From: Rikenella sp031549665
GTDB taxonomy: Bacteria; Bacteroidota; Bacteroidia; Bacteroidales; Rikenellaceae
Length of the DNA stretch: 64,000 nt
Assembly: GCA_031549665.1 (NCBI GenBank)
Contig: JAVBPJ010000015.1
Span: 1-64,000, forward strand
Direction of reading: 5' to 3'
Shown here: piece after piece, positions 1-7,673 of the stretch
Layout of the letters: every line of letters begins with the position of its first letter
Position numbering within the stretch: position 1 is the first letter of the stretch
The notes under the pieces: model-generated
The model's database searches: none
Seen by the model: only the letters and a program-made list of their open reading frames with translations
Told to the model about the DNA's origin: nothing
Program-made: the position numbers and the translations under genes

Positions 1-68
1 TCGGCTTGGTTTGAGCAGCTGGTCATCAGGGCGGCTACAGAGGCGAGGAGCAGGATGGTCTTTTTCAT
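1..68 (-). CDS. N-terminus of a lipoprotein (partial)
   Basis: Only the first 22 codons lie in the window and the gene runs off the left edge. The peptide has two lysines after Met, a Leu/Ala/Val-rich core and a lipobox-like MTSC with Cys at residue 18, followed by SNQA. That is a standard lipoprotein signal peptide, so the product is probably exported and lipid-anchored. Nothing can be said about its function. The ATG is preceded on the coding strand by an A/C-rich stretch typical of Bacteroidota start sites. Confidence 0.6.
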   Translation of the reverse strand, partial: MKKTILLLASVAALMTSCSNQA

Positions 69-479
69 GGCTTGGGAGTTTGTTTAGGTTACTTGGTTGG
101 TTTAGTCGTTCGTCCTTACTTCTATCAAGCACCGTGCCAAAATAGAAAAATCAAGTGAAAAATCTTGCGGAAAAATGCTTTCAGTTATTTAATCTGCTCT
201 AAATAAGTGGATTAAAAATGCCCCGAAAAGGCGATTCCTTGGAGAAATAAATCGAAAGGCTTGTTTCGCCACCCCGTCATCTCCGATCATTCAACAGAAA
301 ATATGCCGTTCGGGAGACAAAGAGCTCGCCCCGGAAATCCATCCAAAACCCACAAACCCCCCTCGCGGCAACTGATGCAGGGGAGCGGCAAGCCCCGCAG
401 CAAAATGAAACGGGTTCCGCAGCATGATGCTGCGGAACCCGTCAAACAATAGTATCCGGAATACTCCGGAGGCAGGGTT
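69..479. other. 411-base intergenic region
   Basis: This lies between the lipoprotein fragment (reads left) and the 3' end of the biotin carrier gene. The right part holds the carrier operon's terminator hairpin (410-442). The left part is AT-rich and should carry the lipoprotein promoter; the best candidate is a poor TATTTTG at 138-144 on the minus strand, which I would not defend. A 63-codon open frame at 261-452 shows no protein-like features. I see no RNA gene or repeat. Confidence 0.5.
410..442 (-). terminator. Terminator of the mmdA-BCCP operon
   Basis: A perfect 16-base inverted repeat (410-425 with 427-442, one base between) begins 38 bases after the biotin carrier stop codon. On the minus strand it is followed by a T-rich stretch (TTTCATTTT). 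It would form a stem of about 14 pairs with a tiny loop. Confidence 0.75.
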
Positions 480-791
480 TTACACGAACTCTACCAGGAG
501 TACCCCTTTGGGTACGGCATCGCCGGCCGACACGTTGACCTTGGCCACTGTTCCCGAAATCGGCGATTTATAGGTGTTGAGCATCTTCATCGCCTTGAAG
601 GTGAGCAGCGTATCTCCTTCCTCGACGGCCTGCCCCTCTTTGACCATCACCTCGACGATGGTGCCGGGGATGAACGAGAGGATGTGGCGCGGGTCGGGAG
701 CCTGCCAGGGTTTGCGGGCCTTGTACTTTTTGGTCAGTGTGGTTTGGTACTCCCCTTCGGAGGTACGCAGCACATCGTAGTTTTTTTCCAT
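480..791 (-). CDS. Biotin carboxyl carrier protein
   Basis: A 103-residue biotinyl carrier. Residues 38-103 form the biotinyl/lipoyl barrel, and the biotinylated lysine should be Lys69 in AMKM (66-70 read KAMKM, where most carriers have EAMKM). The N-terminal 35 residues are polar and may be a linker to the carboxyltransferase. Its role is to carry carboxybiotin between a biotin carboxylase or decarboxylase subunit and the carboxyltransferase encoded 15 bases upstream in the same operon. No membrane pump subunit or biotin carboxylase gene is adjacent, so the partner must lie elsewhere. Confidence 0.88.
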   Translation of the reverse strand: MEKNYDVLRTSEGEYQTTLTKKYKARKPWQAPDPRHILSFIPGTIVEVMVKEGQAVEEGDTLLTFKAMKMLNTYKSPISGTVAKVNVSAGDAVPKGVLLVEFV

Positions 792-806
792 GGAGTCGTC
801 GGGCGG

Positions 807-2351
807 TTAAAACGGGGGTATCCCGTGTTTTTTGGTCGGACCGCAGACGGTTTTTTCGGCGGCGATTTCGAGTGCCTGGATCAGGTACTGGCGCGTTTGA
901 GCCGGTTCGATCACCGCATCCACGTAGCCTTTGGCGGCGGCCACGTAAGGGTTGGCGAACTTCTCCTTGTATTCGGCGATTTTTGCCAGGCGCATCTCTT
1001 CGGGATTTTCAGCCTCGGTGATCTCCTTGCGGAAGATGATGTTGGCTGCGCCTTCGGGGCCCATCACGGCGATTTCGGCGCCGGGCCAGGCGAATACGAA
1101 GTCGGCTTCGAGGTGGCGCGAGTTCATGGCGATGTACCCGCCGCCGTAGGCTTTGCGCAGGATTACCGTAATTTTCGGCACCGTGGCTTCGCTGTAAGAA
1201 TAGAGGAGCTTGGCGCCGTGACGGATCACTCCGGCGTGTTCCTGGTCGACCCCGGGCAGGTAGCCGGGCAGGTCTTCGATGGTAACGATCGGCACGTTGA
1301 ACGCATCGCAGAAGCGGATAAAGCGGGCCGCCTTGTCGGACGAGTCGCAATCGAGTACGCCCGCCATCACCAGCGGCTGGTTGGCTACAAAGCCTACCGC
1401 TTTGCCGTCGATGCGGCCGAAACCGACCACGATGTTTCCGGCAAAGAGTTCCATCACTTCCACAAAATCGCTGTCGTCGCTCACGGCGCGGATCACGTCG
1501 CGCACGTCGTAGGGCGAACCGGGATCGTCGGGAACGATGTTCGAAATGTCGTACGAGCGTTTGGGCGAGTCGGGTTTCACGCGTTCGGCCGCGTGGGTGT
1601 TGTTGTGGGGGATCACCGAAAGGAGCTTGCGGATTTGGCCGAAGCACTCCTGTTCGCTTTGGGCGTAGAAATGGGCGTTACCAGTCATTTCGGAGTGGAT
1701 GCGGGCGCCGCCCAGCTCTTCCATCGAAATCTCTTCTCCCAGTACGGTTTTGATCACTTCGGGGCCGGTGATGAACATTTTCGAGATGCCTTCCACCACA
1801 AATACGAAATCGGTCAGCGCGGGCGAGTAGACAGCGCCGCCGGCGCAGGGGCCGAGGATCACCGATATTTGCGGGATCACGCCGCTGGCCATCGTGTTGC
1901 GGTAGAAAATTTCCCCGTATCCGGCCAGGGCGTTCACCCCCTCCTGGATACGCGCTCCGCCCGAGTCGTTGATGCCGATCAGCGGGATGCGCATTTTGAG
2001 GGCGTAATCCATGATCTTGGTGATCTTGCGGGCGTGCATCAGCCCGAGCGATCCGCCGAAGACGGTAAAATCCTGTGCGAAAATCCCGACCGGTTTGCCG
2101 TCGATGGTTCCGGTACCGATCACCACACCGTCCGAGGGGAGGTCTTTCCCCTGCATGCCAAAGTCGCGGGCGCTGTGTTCTACAAAAGCATCGTATTCGC
2201 AAAACGAATTTTTGTCCAACAGGGCGTCGATGCGTTCGCGGGCGGTCAGTTTGCCACTCGCTTTCTGTTTCTCAACGGCTTTCTCGCCGCCGCCTCCACG
2301 CACGTGTTCGATGCGTTTTTTGAGTTCCTGGATCTTTTGTTCAATGGCCAT
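807..2351 (-). CDS. mmdA: Acyl-CoA carboxyltransferase (propionyl-CoA carboxylase beta / methylmalonyl-CoA decarboxylase alpha)
   Basis: 514 residues, the usual length for the PccB/MmdA family. Two crotonase-like halves are visible: the N-half has the oxyanion motif GGARIQEG at 131-138 and GPCAGGAVYSPAL from 168; the C-half has EDLPGYLPG near 359 and AYGGGYIAM at 401-409. The enzyme transfers a carboxyl group between (methyl)malonyl-CoA/propionyl-CoA and biotin, and in Bacteroidales it belongs to the succinate-propionate branch. The biotin carrier gene follows 15 bases downstream. Sequence alone does not separate carboxylase from Na+-pumping decarboxylase; without pump subunits nearby the direction of reaction is open. 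Confidence 0.9.
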   Translation of the reverse strand: MAIEQKIQELKKRIEHVRGGGGEKAVEKQKASGKLTARERIDALLDKNSFCEYDAFVEHSARDFGMQGKDLPSDGVVIGTGTIDGKPVGIFAQDFTVFGGSLGLMHARKITKIMDYALKMRIPLIGINDSGGARIQEGVNALAGYGEIFYRNTMASGVIPQISVILGPCAGGAVYSPALTDFVFVVEGISKMFITGPEVIKTVLGEEISMEELGGARIHSEMTGNAHFYAQSEQECFGQIRKLLSVIPHNNTHAAERVKPDSPKRSYDISNIVPDDPGSPYDVRDVIRAVSDDSDFVEVMELFAGNIVVGFGRIDGKAVGFVANQPLVMAGVLDCDSSDKAARFIRFCDAFNVPIVTIEDLPGYLPGVDQEHAGVIRHGAKLLYSYSEATVPKITVILRKAYGGGYIAMNSRHLEADFVFAWPGAEIAVMGPEGAANIIFRKEITEAENPEEMRLAKIAEYKEKFANPYVAAAKGYVDAVIEPAQTRQYLIQALEIAAEKTVCGPTKKHGIPPF

Positions 2352-2381
2352 AGAGGTATGGGGGTTGAATTAAAACTTGGG

Positions 2382-2389
2382 CAAAGGTA
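2382..2389 (-). promoter_or_regulatory. -7 promoter box upstream of mmdA
   Basis: TACCTTTG on the minus strand matches the Bacteroidota TAnnTTTG consensus, 30 bases before the mmdA ATG. It lies in the short gap after the ispE stop. I see no clear TTG -33 element at the expected spacing. Confidence 0.5.
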
Positions 2390-2404
2390 GAAACTTTTTC
2401 CTTG

Positions 2405-3214
2405 TCAGAGCGTTTCAGCGTGAATGAAATGGTCGGAAAGGATTGTTAAATGCTCTTTTTCAACCGGTTGACGAAACAGACCAAAGAGGGCGGAACCCGA
2501 TCCCGAGAGGGCGGCATAGGCGGCTCCGAGGTCGTACAAACGGGCTTTTATTTCACCGAGCAGGGGGTATTTTGCAAAGAGCGGCTCCTCGAAATCATTC
2601 GTCAGCCGTTCGCGCCACGCCTCCACCGGCAGGGACAGAATCTCCTCGATCGGCTCGCCGGGGCGGCGGGGCGTGATCGCGCGGTAGGCTTCGGCGGTCG
2701 AGCTGTGCAGATCGGGCTTGATCAACACCAGGTGCCAGCCGCTCAAATCGAGCGGGAAAGGGGTCAGCTCTTCGCCGCGCCCCCGGCCGATCATCGGCCC
2801 GTCGTGCAGGAAAAAGGGGACGTCGCTCCCCAGTTGCAGGGCGGCTTCGGCCAATCGATCCGGCGAAAGGCCCAGGTCGAACACCCGGTTTATTCCCGCA
2901 AGGGTGGCGGCGGCATCGGACGATCCTCCGCCCAATCCGGCCCCGAAAGGGATGTTTTTCCGCAGGTGGATCCGCACCCCGTCGACCCCCAACAGACGGG
3001 CGGCCCGCACGCAAAGGTTCGCCTCGGCGGGGCCGTCGACGGCCAGTCCGCTGGAGGTAAAATGAATCCCCTCTTCGGCGGAGGGCAGTATTTCCAACAG
3101 GTCGCAAAGCCCCCGGACGGGATAGAAAAGGGTTTCGAGGTTGTGGTAACCGTCGGCGCGTTTTTCCGTAATCCGCAGCCCGAGGTTGATTTTGCAGGGA
3201 GGGAACAGGATCAT
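2405..3214 (-). CDS. ispE: 4-diphosphocytidyl-2-C-methyl-D-erythritol kinase
   Basis: 269 residues, GHMP kinase family. It phosphorylates CDP-methylerythritol with ATP in the MEP isoprenoid pathway, which dxr at 18719-19894 also serves. The N-terminus PPCKINLGLRI carries the substrate-site lysine, the ATP loop is FGAGLGGGSSDAAA at 90-103, and the C-terminal GHMP motif is SGSGSALFG. I chose the ATG at 3214 because the family starts at this point; the frame stays open further upstream inside rmuC, but that is another frame of rmuC. ATG and the rmuC stop overlap as ATGA, so translation is probably coupled. Confidence 0.94.
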   Translation of the reverse strand: MILFPPCKINLGLRITEKRADGYHNLETLFYPVRGLCDLLEILPSAEEGIHFTSSGLAVDGPAEANLCVRAARLLGVDGVRIHLRKNIPFGAGLGGGSSDAAATLAGINRVFDLGLSPDRLAEAALQLGSDVPFFLHDGPMIGRGRGEELTPFPLDLSGWHLVLIKPDLHSSTAEAYRAITPRRPGEPIEEILSLPVEAWRERLTNDFEEPLFAKYPLLGEIKARLYDLGAAYAALSGSGSALFGLFRQPVEKEHLTILSDHFIHAETL

Positions 3215-4605
3215 GCTTCGACAGGTTCGGCGGTTTCGGCGGTTTCGGACAATCCGGAGGGTTTTCCCAACCCGGGAGCGCCGAACGTTTCGGAGCTTTC
3301 GAGCAACCCGGGGGCTTCGTCCTGTTCGTCGTCCATGGGTTCGAGCGATTTCGGGAGCCGTTTGGTTCCCAGATCGCGCAGTTTTTCGGCCTGACGCACC
3401 AGGTTCCCCCGACCGTCGCGCAACTGCCCCAGGGCGCTTTGATACACCTTTTCGGTGCGGCCGAGGGCCTCGCCGATGGCCGCGAAATTCTCGGCAAAGC
3501 CGATGAATTTGTCGTAGAGGGTGCCTCCCTGTTTGGCGATTTCGAGGGCGCGGCGGCTTTGGCTGTCGCGTTTCCAGTGGTCCTCGACGATGCGGAGCAC
3601 GGCCATCAGGGTGGTGGTGCTGGTCAACACCACGTTTTTGCGGTAGGCGTCGTGCCAAATCTGGTCGTCGTTCTGCAACGCCAGCAAAAAGGCGGGTTCG
3701 GTTGGGATAAAAAGCAGCACAAAATCGGGCGAGCCGGCAACCTGTTTCTGGTACGCTTTGTCGCCCAACTCGGCCACGTGGCGGCGCACCGAGGCGATGT
3801 GGGCCGCCAGGTGCTGTTTGCGTTGTTGTTCGTCCTCGGCCTCGGCGTAAGCGGCGTAGGCGGTCAGCGACACCTTCGAGTCGATCACCATCTGTTTGCC
3901 GTCGGGCAGCGACAACACCACGTCGGGACGCAGGTTGGCCCCTTCGTCGTTTTTGAAGTTCTCCTGCACCTTGAAATGGAGTCCCCGCTGCAGCCCCGAA
4001 TTTTCGAGCAGCGTTTCGAGGATCATCTCGCCCCAGTCGCCCTGTACCTTGCTGTTTCCGCGCAGGGCCGAGGCCAGGTTGTTGGCCTGCTGGCTCACCT
4101 GGTTGCTCATTTCATGCAATTTTTCGATTTCGGCCTTGAGCAGTTCGCGTTGGGTGAACTCCTTGCCGATTTGTTCCTGGAACTTGGTGATGTTCTCGCC
4201 AAGCGGCTTGAGCAGGTCGCCGATGTTTTTCTGGTTGACCTCGGTGAAGCGCCTGCTTTTTTCCTCCAGGATATCGTTGGCCAGGTTCCGGAACTGCTCC
4301 CTGAACTGCTCTTCCAGCTTGGCCCGCTCCTGCGTTTGGGCGGCCAGCCGCTCTTCCAGCACGCGGATGTCGGCCCCGGCCCGCTCCTCGATGCGGGTTT
4401 GCTGCTGATCGGCTTCGGCGCGGGCTTGTTGCAGCTCGCGGGCGGCCTCGCCCCGCGCCTGGAGCAGGTCGTACTCGGCCTTTTGACGGAGGGCGTCGCG
4501 CTCCTGTGCGGCGTTCCGGGCGGCCCGCTGCGCCCGCTGGAACTGCCAAAACAGCGCCAGTCCGGCCAGGGCGACCAAAATAAGGGGGATGAGCAATGGG
4601 TTCAT
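3211..4605 (-). CDS. rmuC: RmuC family DNA recombination protein
   Basis: 464 residues. A membrane segment at about 2-23 is followed by a long Gln/Ala/Glu-rich coiled coil (about 25-145) and then the RmuC nuclease-like domain (about 195-410), with conserved QGDWGEMILE and the DSKVSLTAY stretch. RmuC limits DNA inversion and is thought to be a membrane-tethered nuclease-like factor. The C-terminal 40 residues are acidic and variable. It sits between recG (31 bases upstream) and ispE (4-base overlap), so recG-rmuC-ispE is likely one transcript, with two DNA-recombination genes together. Confidence 0.93.
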   Translation of the reverse strand: MNPLLIPLILVALAGLALFWQFQRAQRAARNAAQERDALRQKAEYDLLQARGEAARELQQARAEADQQQTRIEERAGADIRVLEERLAAQTQERAKLEEQFREQFRNLANDILEEKSRRFTEVNQKNIGDLLKPLGENITKFQEQIGKEFTQRELLKAEIEKLHEMSNQVSQQANNLASALRGNSKVQGDWGEMILETLLENSGLQRGLHFKVQENFKNDEGANLRPDVVLSLPDGKQMVIDSKVSLTAYAAYAEAEDEQQRKQHLAAHIASVRRHVAELGDKAYQKQVAGSPDFVLLFIPTEPAFLLALQNDDQIWHDAYRKNVVLTSTTTLMAVLRIVEDHWKRDSQSRRALEIAKQGGTLYDKFIGFAENFAAIGEALGRTEKVYQSALGQLRDGRGNLVRQAEKLRDLGTKRLPKSLEPMDDEQDEAPGLLESSETFGAPGLGKPSGLSETAETAEPVEA

Positions 4606-4636
4606 GGCGTATCTGATATGGGGTGGATGTGCGAAA

Positions 4637-6763
4637 TTAACTGATTTTCGAAAGAACTACCTCTTTGGGGCCCCGGTGGTTGTTCATCCGGTACATGGCG
4701 TCGAGCAGCAGGCGGTTGTCGGGATGAGCCAGTTGCGGATCGGCCGCCAAAATTTCGGAAGCCACCGCGCGGGCCTCTTCCAGCAGATCGCCGTCCAAGG
4801 CCAGGTTGGCCACTTTGATTTCGATGCCCTGCCCGCTTTGGGCCGTGCCGTCGATTTCGCCCGCGCCGCGCAACTGCATGTCGAGTTCAGCCAGCCGGAA
4901 CCCGTCCGTGGTGGAGACCATCGCCTCCATGCGCCGTCGGGCTTCGCGCCCCAGCTTGTCGCCGGTCATCAGGATGCAGTACGACTGTTCGCCGCCGCGT
5001 CCTACTCGGCCCCGCAACTGGTGCAACTGGGCCAGGCCGAAGCGTTCGGCGCTTTCGATCACCATCACCGTGGCGTTGGGTACGTCGACCCCCACCTCGA
5101 TCACGGTGGTCGAGATCAGGATGTCCATTTCTCCCTTTTTGAACAGCTCCATGCCGTAGTCTTTGAGTTTGGCGGCCATCTTCCCGTGAACCACCACCGA
5201 GCGGTAACGGGGCGGCGGAAAGGCCTCGGCCAGGTGGGCGGCGCCCGCCTCGAGGTTGGCCACGTCCAGTTTTTCGGACTCCTTAATAAGGGGGTACACC
5301 ACGTACACCTGACGGCCGCGTTCGATCTGTTCTTTCAGGAACCCGAACAGGCGCAGGCGGTGTTCCTCGCGGGCGTGCGAGGTGCGGATCTCCTTGCGGC
5401 CCGGGGGCAGCTGGTCGATCACCGACACGTCCAGGTCGCCGTACAGGGTCATGGCCAGGGTGCGGGGAATGGGGGTGGCGCTCATCACCAGCACGTGGGG
5501 CGAGGTGTCGTTCTTTTGCCACAGCCGGGCGCGCTGCAACACCCCGAAACGGTGCTGTTCGTCGATCACGGCCAGTCCCAACCGCGCAAACTGCACCTGC
5601 TCTTCGATCAGGGCGTGGGTGCCGATCAGCAGGTGGATTTCGCCCGAGAGCAGTCCCTGATGGATGGCGTCGCGCCGTTTTTTCGGGGTCGATCCCGTGA
5701 GCAGTTCGACCCTCAGCGGAGTTCCCTCCACCAGTTTGCCGATCGAGCGGTGGTGCTGGGTGGCGAGGATTTCGGTCGGAGCCATCATCACGCTTTGGAA
5801 GCCATTATCCGCCGCCACCAGGATGGCGAGCAGCGCCACGATGGTTTTTCCGCTGCCCACGTCGCCCTGCATCAGGCGGTTCATCTGGTGGCCCGACACC
5901 AGGTTGGCGCGGATCTCGCGGACCACCCGCTGCTGGGCTTCGGTAAGGGTGAAGGGGAGCTTGGTTTGGTAAAAATCGTTGAAGAACGAACCCAGGCGGG
6001 GCATCAGAAAGCCGACGCTCTTTTGCGTCCGAACCTGCTTGAGGCCCAGCATCTGAAGCTGGATCAGGAACAGTTCTTCGAACTTCAACCGCCGCCGCGC
6101 CGCCGCCAGCGCTTCGGCCGACGGAGGGAAATGGATGTCGTGCAGGGCCACGGCACGCGGAACCAGTCCGGCCCGCCGCAGCAGATAATCGGGCAGGGTT
6201 TCGGGGATGGCCGCACCCACCTGTTCCCACAGGGTGCGAATGGCGTAATAGATCGCCTTGCTGCCCAGGCCGCTCGACGAAAGCTGTTCCGTGGTGCGGT
6301 AAATCCCCTGCATCGCCCCCCATTCGGGTTGCTCCACCACGGCGGGCAGTTCAAACTCGGGATGCACCATGTTGGGCATCCCGTTGAAGAGGGTCGGGCG
6401 GCCGAAAAAGACGTATTCGCGCCCCAGCTCCAATTTTTTCTGGATGAACCGGACTCCGCGGAACCACACCACCTCCATCTCGCCCGTAGGATCGGTTACC
6501 ACGCAGCTCAGCCGGGCTTTCGGCCCCTGTCCCACGATGCCCACATCGCGCACCCGGGCGCGGATCTGCACGTACTGCGGACTCTCGTCGGTGATCTCTC
6601 CGATGGTGTAAAGGCGCGAGCGGTCGAGGTAGCGGAACGGGACGTGCATCAGCAAATCGCCCAGGGTTTCGATCCCGAACTCCTCGGACAGCAACGCGGC
6701 GCGCCGCTCCCCGATGCCGGGCAGGAACTTGACGGGGCGATTCAACAGCGTTTCTCCTTCCAT
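4637..6763 (-). CDS. recG: ATP-dependent DNA helicase RecG
   Basis: 708 residues, full length. The N-terminal wedge/OB domain (1-240) is followed by the superfamily 2 motor: Walker A GDVGSGKT at 300-307, the DEQH box at 401-404, motif III MSATPIPRTLA, and the C-terminal QLRGRVGRG motif. RecG remodels stalled replication forks and Holliday junctions. It is the first gene of a recG-rmuC-ispE run and is transcribed divergently from the DUF3108 gene. The ATG at 6763 lies 12 bases after a TAnnTTTG box and fits the family N-terminus. Confidence 0.97.
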   Translation of the reverse strand: MEGETLLNRPVKFLPGIGERRAALLSEEFGIETLGDLLMHVPFRYLDRSRLYTIGEITDESPQYVQIRARVRDVGIVGQGPKARLSCVVTDPTGEMEVVWFRGVRFIQKKLELGREYVFFGRPTLFNGMPNMVHPEFELPAVVEQPEWGAMQGIYRTTEQLSSSGLGSKAIYYAIRTLWEQVGAAIPETLPDYLLRRAGLVPRAVALHDIHFPPSAEALAAARRRLKFEELFLIQLQMLGLKQVRTQKSVGFLMPRLGSFFNDFYQTKLPFTLTEAQQRVVREIRANLVSGHQMNRLMQGDVGSGKTIVALLAILVAADNGFQSVMMAPTEILATQHHRSIGKLVEGTPLRVELLTGSTPKKRRDAIHQGLLSGEIHLLIGTHALIEEQVQFARLGLAVIDEQHRFGVLQRARLWQKNDTSPHVLVMSATPIPRTLAMTLYGDLDVSVIDQLPPGRKEIRTSHAREEHRLRLFGFLKEQIERGRQVYVVYPLIKESEKLDVANLEAGAAHLAEAFPPPRYRSVVVHGKMAAKLKDYGMELFKKGEMDILISTTVIEVGVDVPNATVMVIESAERFGLAQLHQLRGRVGRGGEQSYCILMTGDKLGREARRRMEAMVSTTDGFRLAELDMQLRGAGEIDGTAQSGQGIEIKVANLALDGDLLEEARAVASEILAADPQLAHPDNRLLLDAMYRMNNHRGPKEVVLSKIS

Positions 6764-6775
6764 AAAAGAACATCA

Positions 6776-6783
6776 CAAATGTA
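6776..6783 (-). promoter_or_regulatory. -7 promoter box for recG
   Basis: TACATTTG on the minus strand matches TAnnTTTG, 12 bases before the recG ATG, giving a predicted leader of well under 10 bases. No -33 element is obvious. It is divergent to the promoter at 6816-6845. Confidence 0.55.
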
Positions 6784-6815
6784 CCATTAATTCTGCAGGC
6801 CGGGATGGTTTTTTA

Positions 6816-6845
6816 TTGGTTTTCCGCGAAGCCCGCTTATCTTTG
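6816..6845 (+). promoter_or_regulatory. Promoter for the DUF3108 / Ca-ATPase operon
   Basis: TTG at 6816-6818, 19 bases, then TATCTTTG at 6838-6845: both Bacteroidota promoter elements with correct spacing. The ATG starts only 9 bases after the -7 box, so the mRNA leader would be about 3-5 bases. Confidence 0.7.
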
Positions 6846-6854
6846 TAGCTGCTT

Positions 6855-7661
6855 ATGAGAAACGCTATTCTATGTTCGCTGGCCGTTTTGGCCCTGTGGA
6901 ACGGAGCCTCGGCGCAAAAGGTGGTTTTCCGGCCGGGCGAAGAGCTTCACTACACCGTCAATTACAGCGCCGCCGTGGTCGACACCGAGGTGGCCGACGT
7001 AACAATGCGTGTAAGCTCCGACAATCTGGACGGTACGCCCTGCTACAAAATACACGCCCGCGGAACCACCCGCCCTTTCTATTCCATCTTCTTCAAGATG
7101 GAGGACACCTACCAAACCTGGATGCAGAGAAACGACCTGCGCCCCCTGTTGGCTACCGGCGATTTGAAAGAGGGAGGATACGAATACCGTTCGCGGCTGG
7201 TTTTTAACTGGAAGTCGAGGCTGGTCTACACCTCGGGCAAAAACATCAAGCGCAACACCGAACACACCAAGACCATTCCCCTGAAGAGCAGCAGTTACGA
7301 CGCACTCTCGCTTTTCTACAACCTGCGTTGCCTGGACCTCGACGACCTGCCGGTGGGACAGCGCCGCAACCTGCACATGGTGTTGGTCGACACCATCCGC
7401 ACCATCCAGTACCGCCTGCTGGGCTTCGAAAAAAGAACGATCCCGAACCTGGGAACGGTCGAATGCCTGAAATTCGCCTGCCAACTGGCCGCCAACGATG
7501 CCGAATCGTTCGAGGAGGGCAGCGAATTCCTGATCTGGATCAGCAACGACCGAAACAAAATACCCGTCTATCTGGAATCCCCGATCCGCGTGGGGAAAGT
7601 CTACGCAAAACTGGTCGATTTCAAGGGACTCGCCTACCCTTTCACCTCGAAGGCCCCCTAA
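6855..7661 (+). CDS. DUF3108 domain-containing exported protein
   Basis: 268 residues. Residues 1-20 are a signal peptide with cleavage expected after GASA. The rest matches the DUF3108 pattern seen in Bacteroidota: an opening FRPGEELHYTVNY, a TRPFYSIFFKMEDTYQTW segment, and a C-terminal LIWISNDRNKIPVYLE. The family probably has a beta-rich fold and acts in the periplasm or on a membrane; its function is not known. No lipobox is visible. It is followed after 12 bases by the Ca2+ ATPase, so the two are almost certainly cotranscribed, although no functional link is known. Confidence 0.8.
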   Translation: MRNAILCSLAVLALWNGASAQKVVFRPGEELHYTVNYSAAVVDTEVADVTMRVSSDNLDGTPCYKIHARGTTRPFYSIFFKMEDTYQTWMQRNDLRPLLATGDLKEGGYEYRSRLVFNWKSRLVYTSGKNIKRNTEHTKTIPLKSSSYDALSLFYNLRCLDLDDLPVGQRRNLHMVLVDTIRTIQYRLLGFEKRTIPNLGTVECLKFACQLAANDAESFEEGSEFLIWISNDRNKIPVYLESPIRVGKVYAKLVDFKGLAYPFTSKAP

Positions 7662-7673
7662 CTCCTATCTATT

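Noticed and set aside
138..144. TATTTTG on the minus strand as promoter of the left lipoprotein
   Set aside because: One base short of the TAnnTTTG pattern and no -33 element.
261..452. A 63-codon open frame in the left intergenic region
   Set aside because: Basic low-complexity translation, overlaps the terminator hairpin, no promoter or conserved motif.
684..2390. A 568-codon open frame on the plus strand opposite mmdA
   Set aside because: It mirrors the codon periodicity of a certain gene on the other strand in GC-rich DNA and its translation is His/Gly/Val-rich with no domain. The same holds for long antisense frames at 3439-4644, 4589-6790, 8619-10595, 10652-12856, 16218-18650 and 55768-58971.
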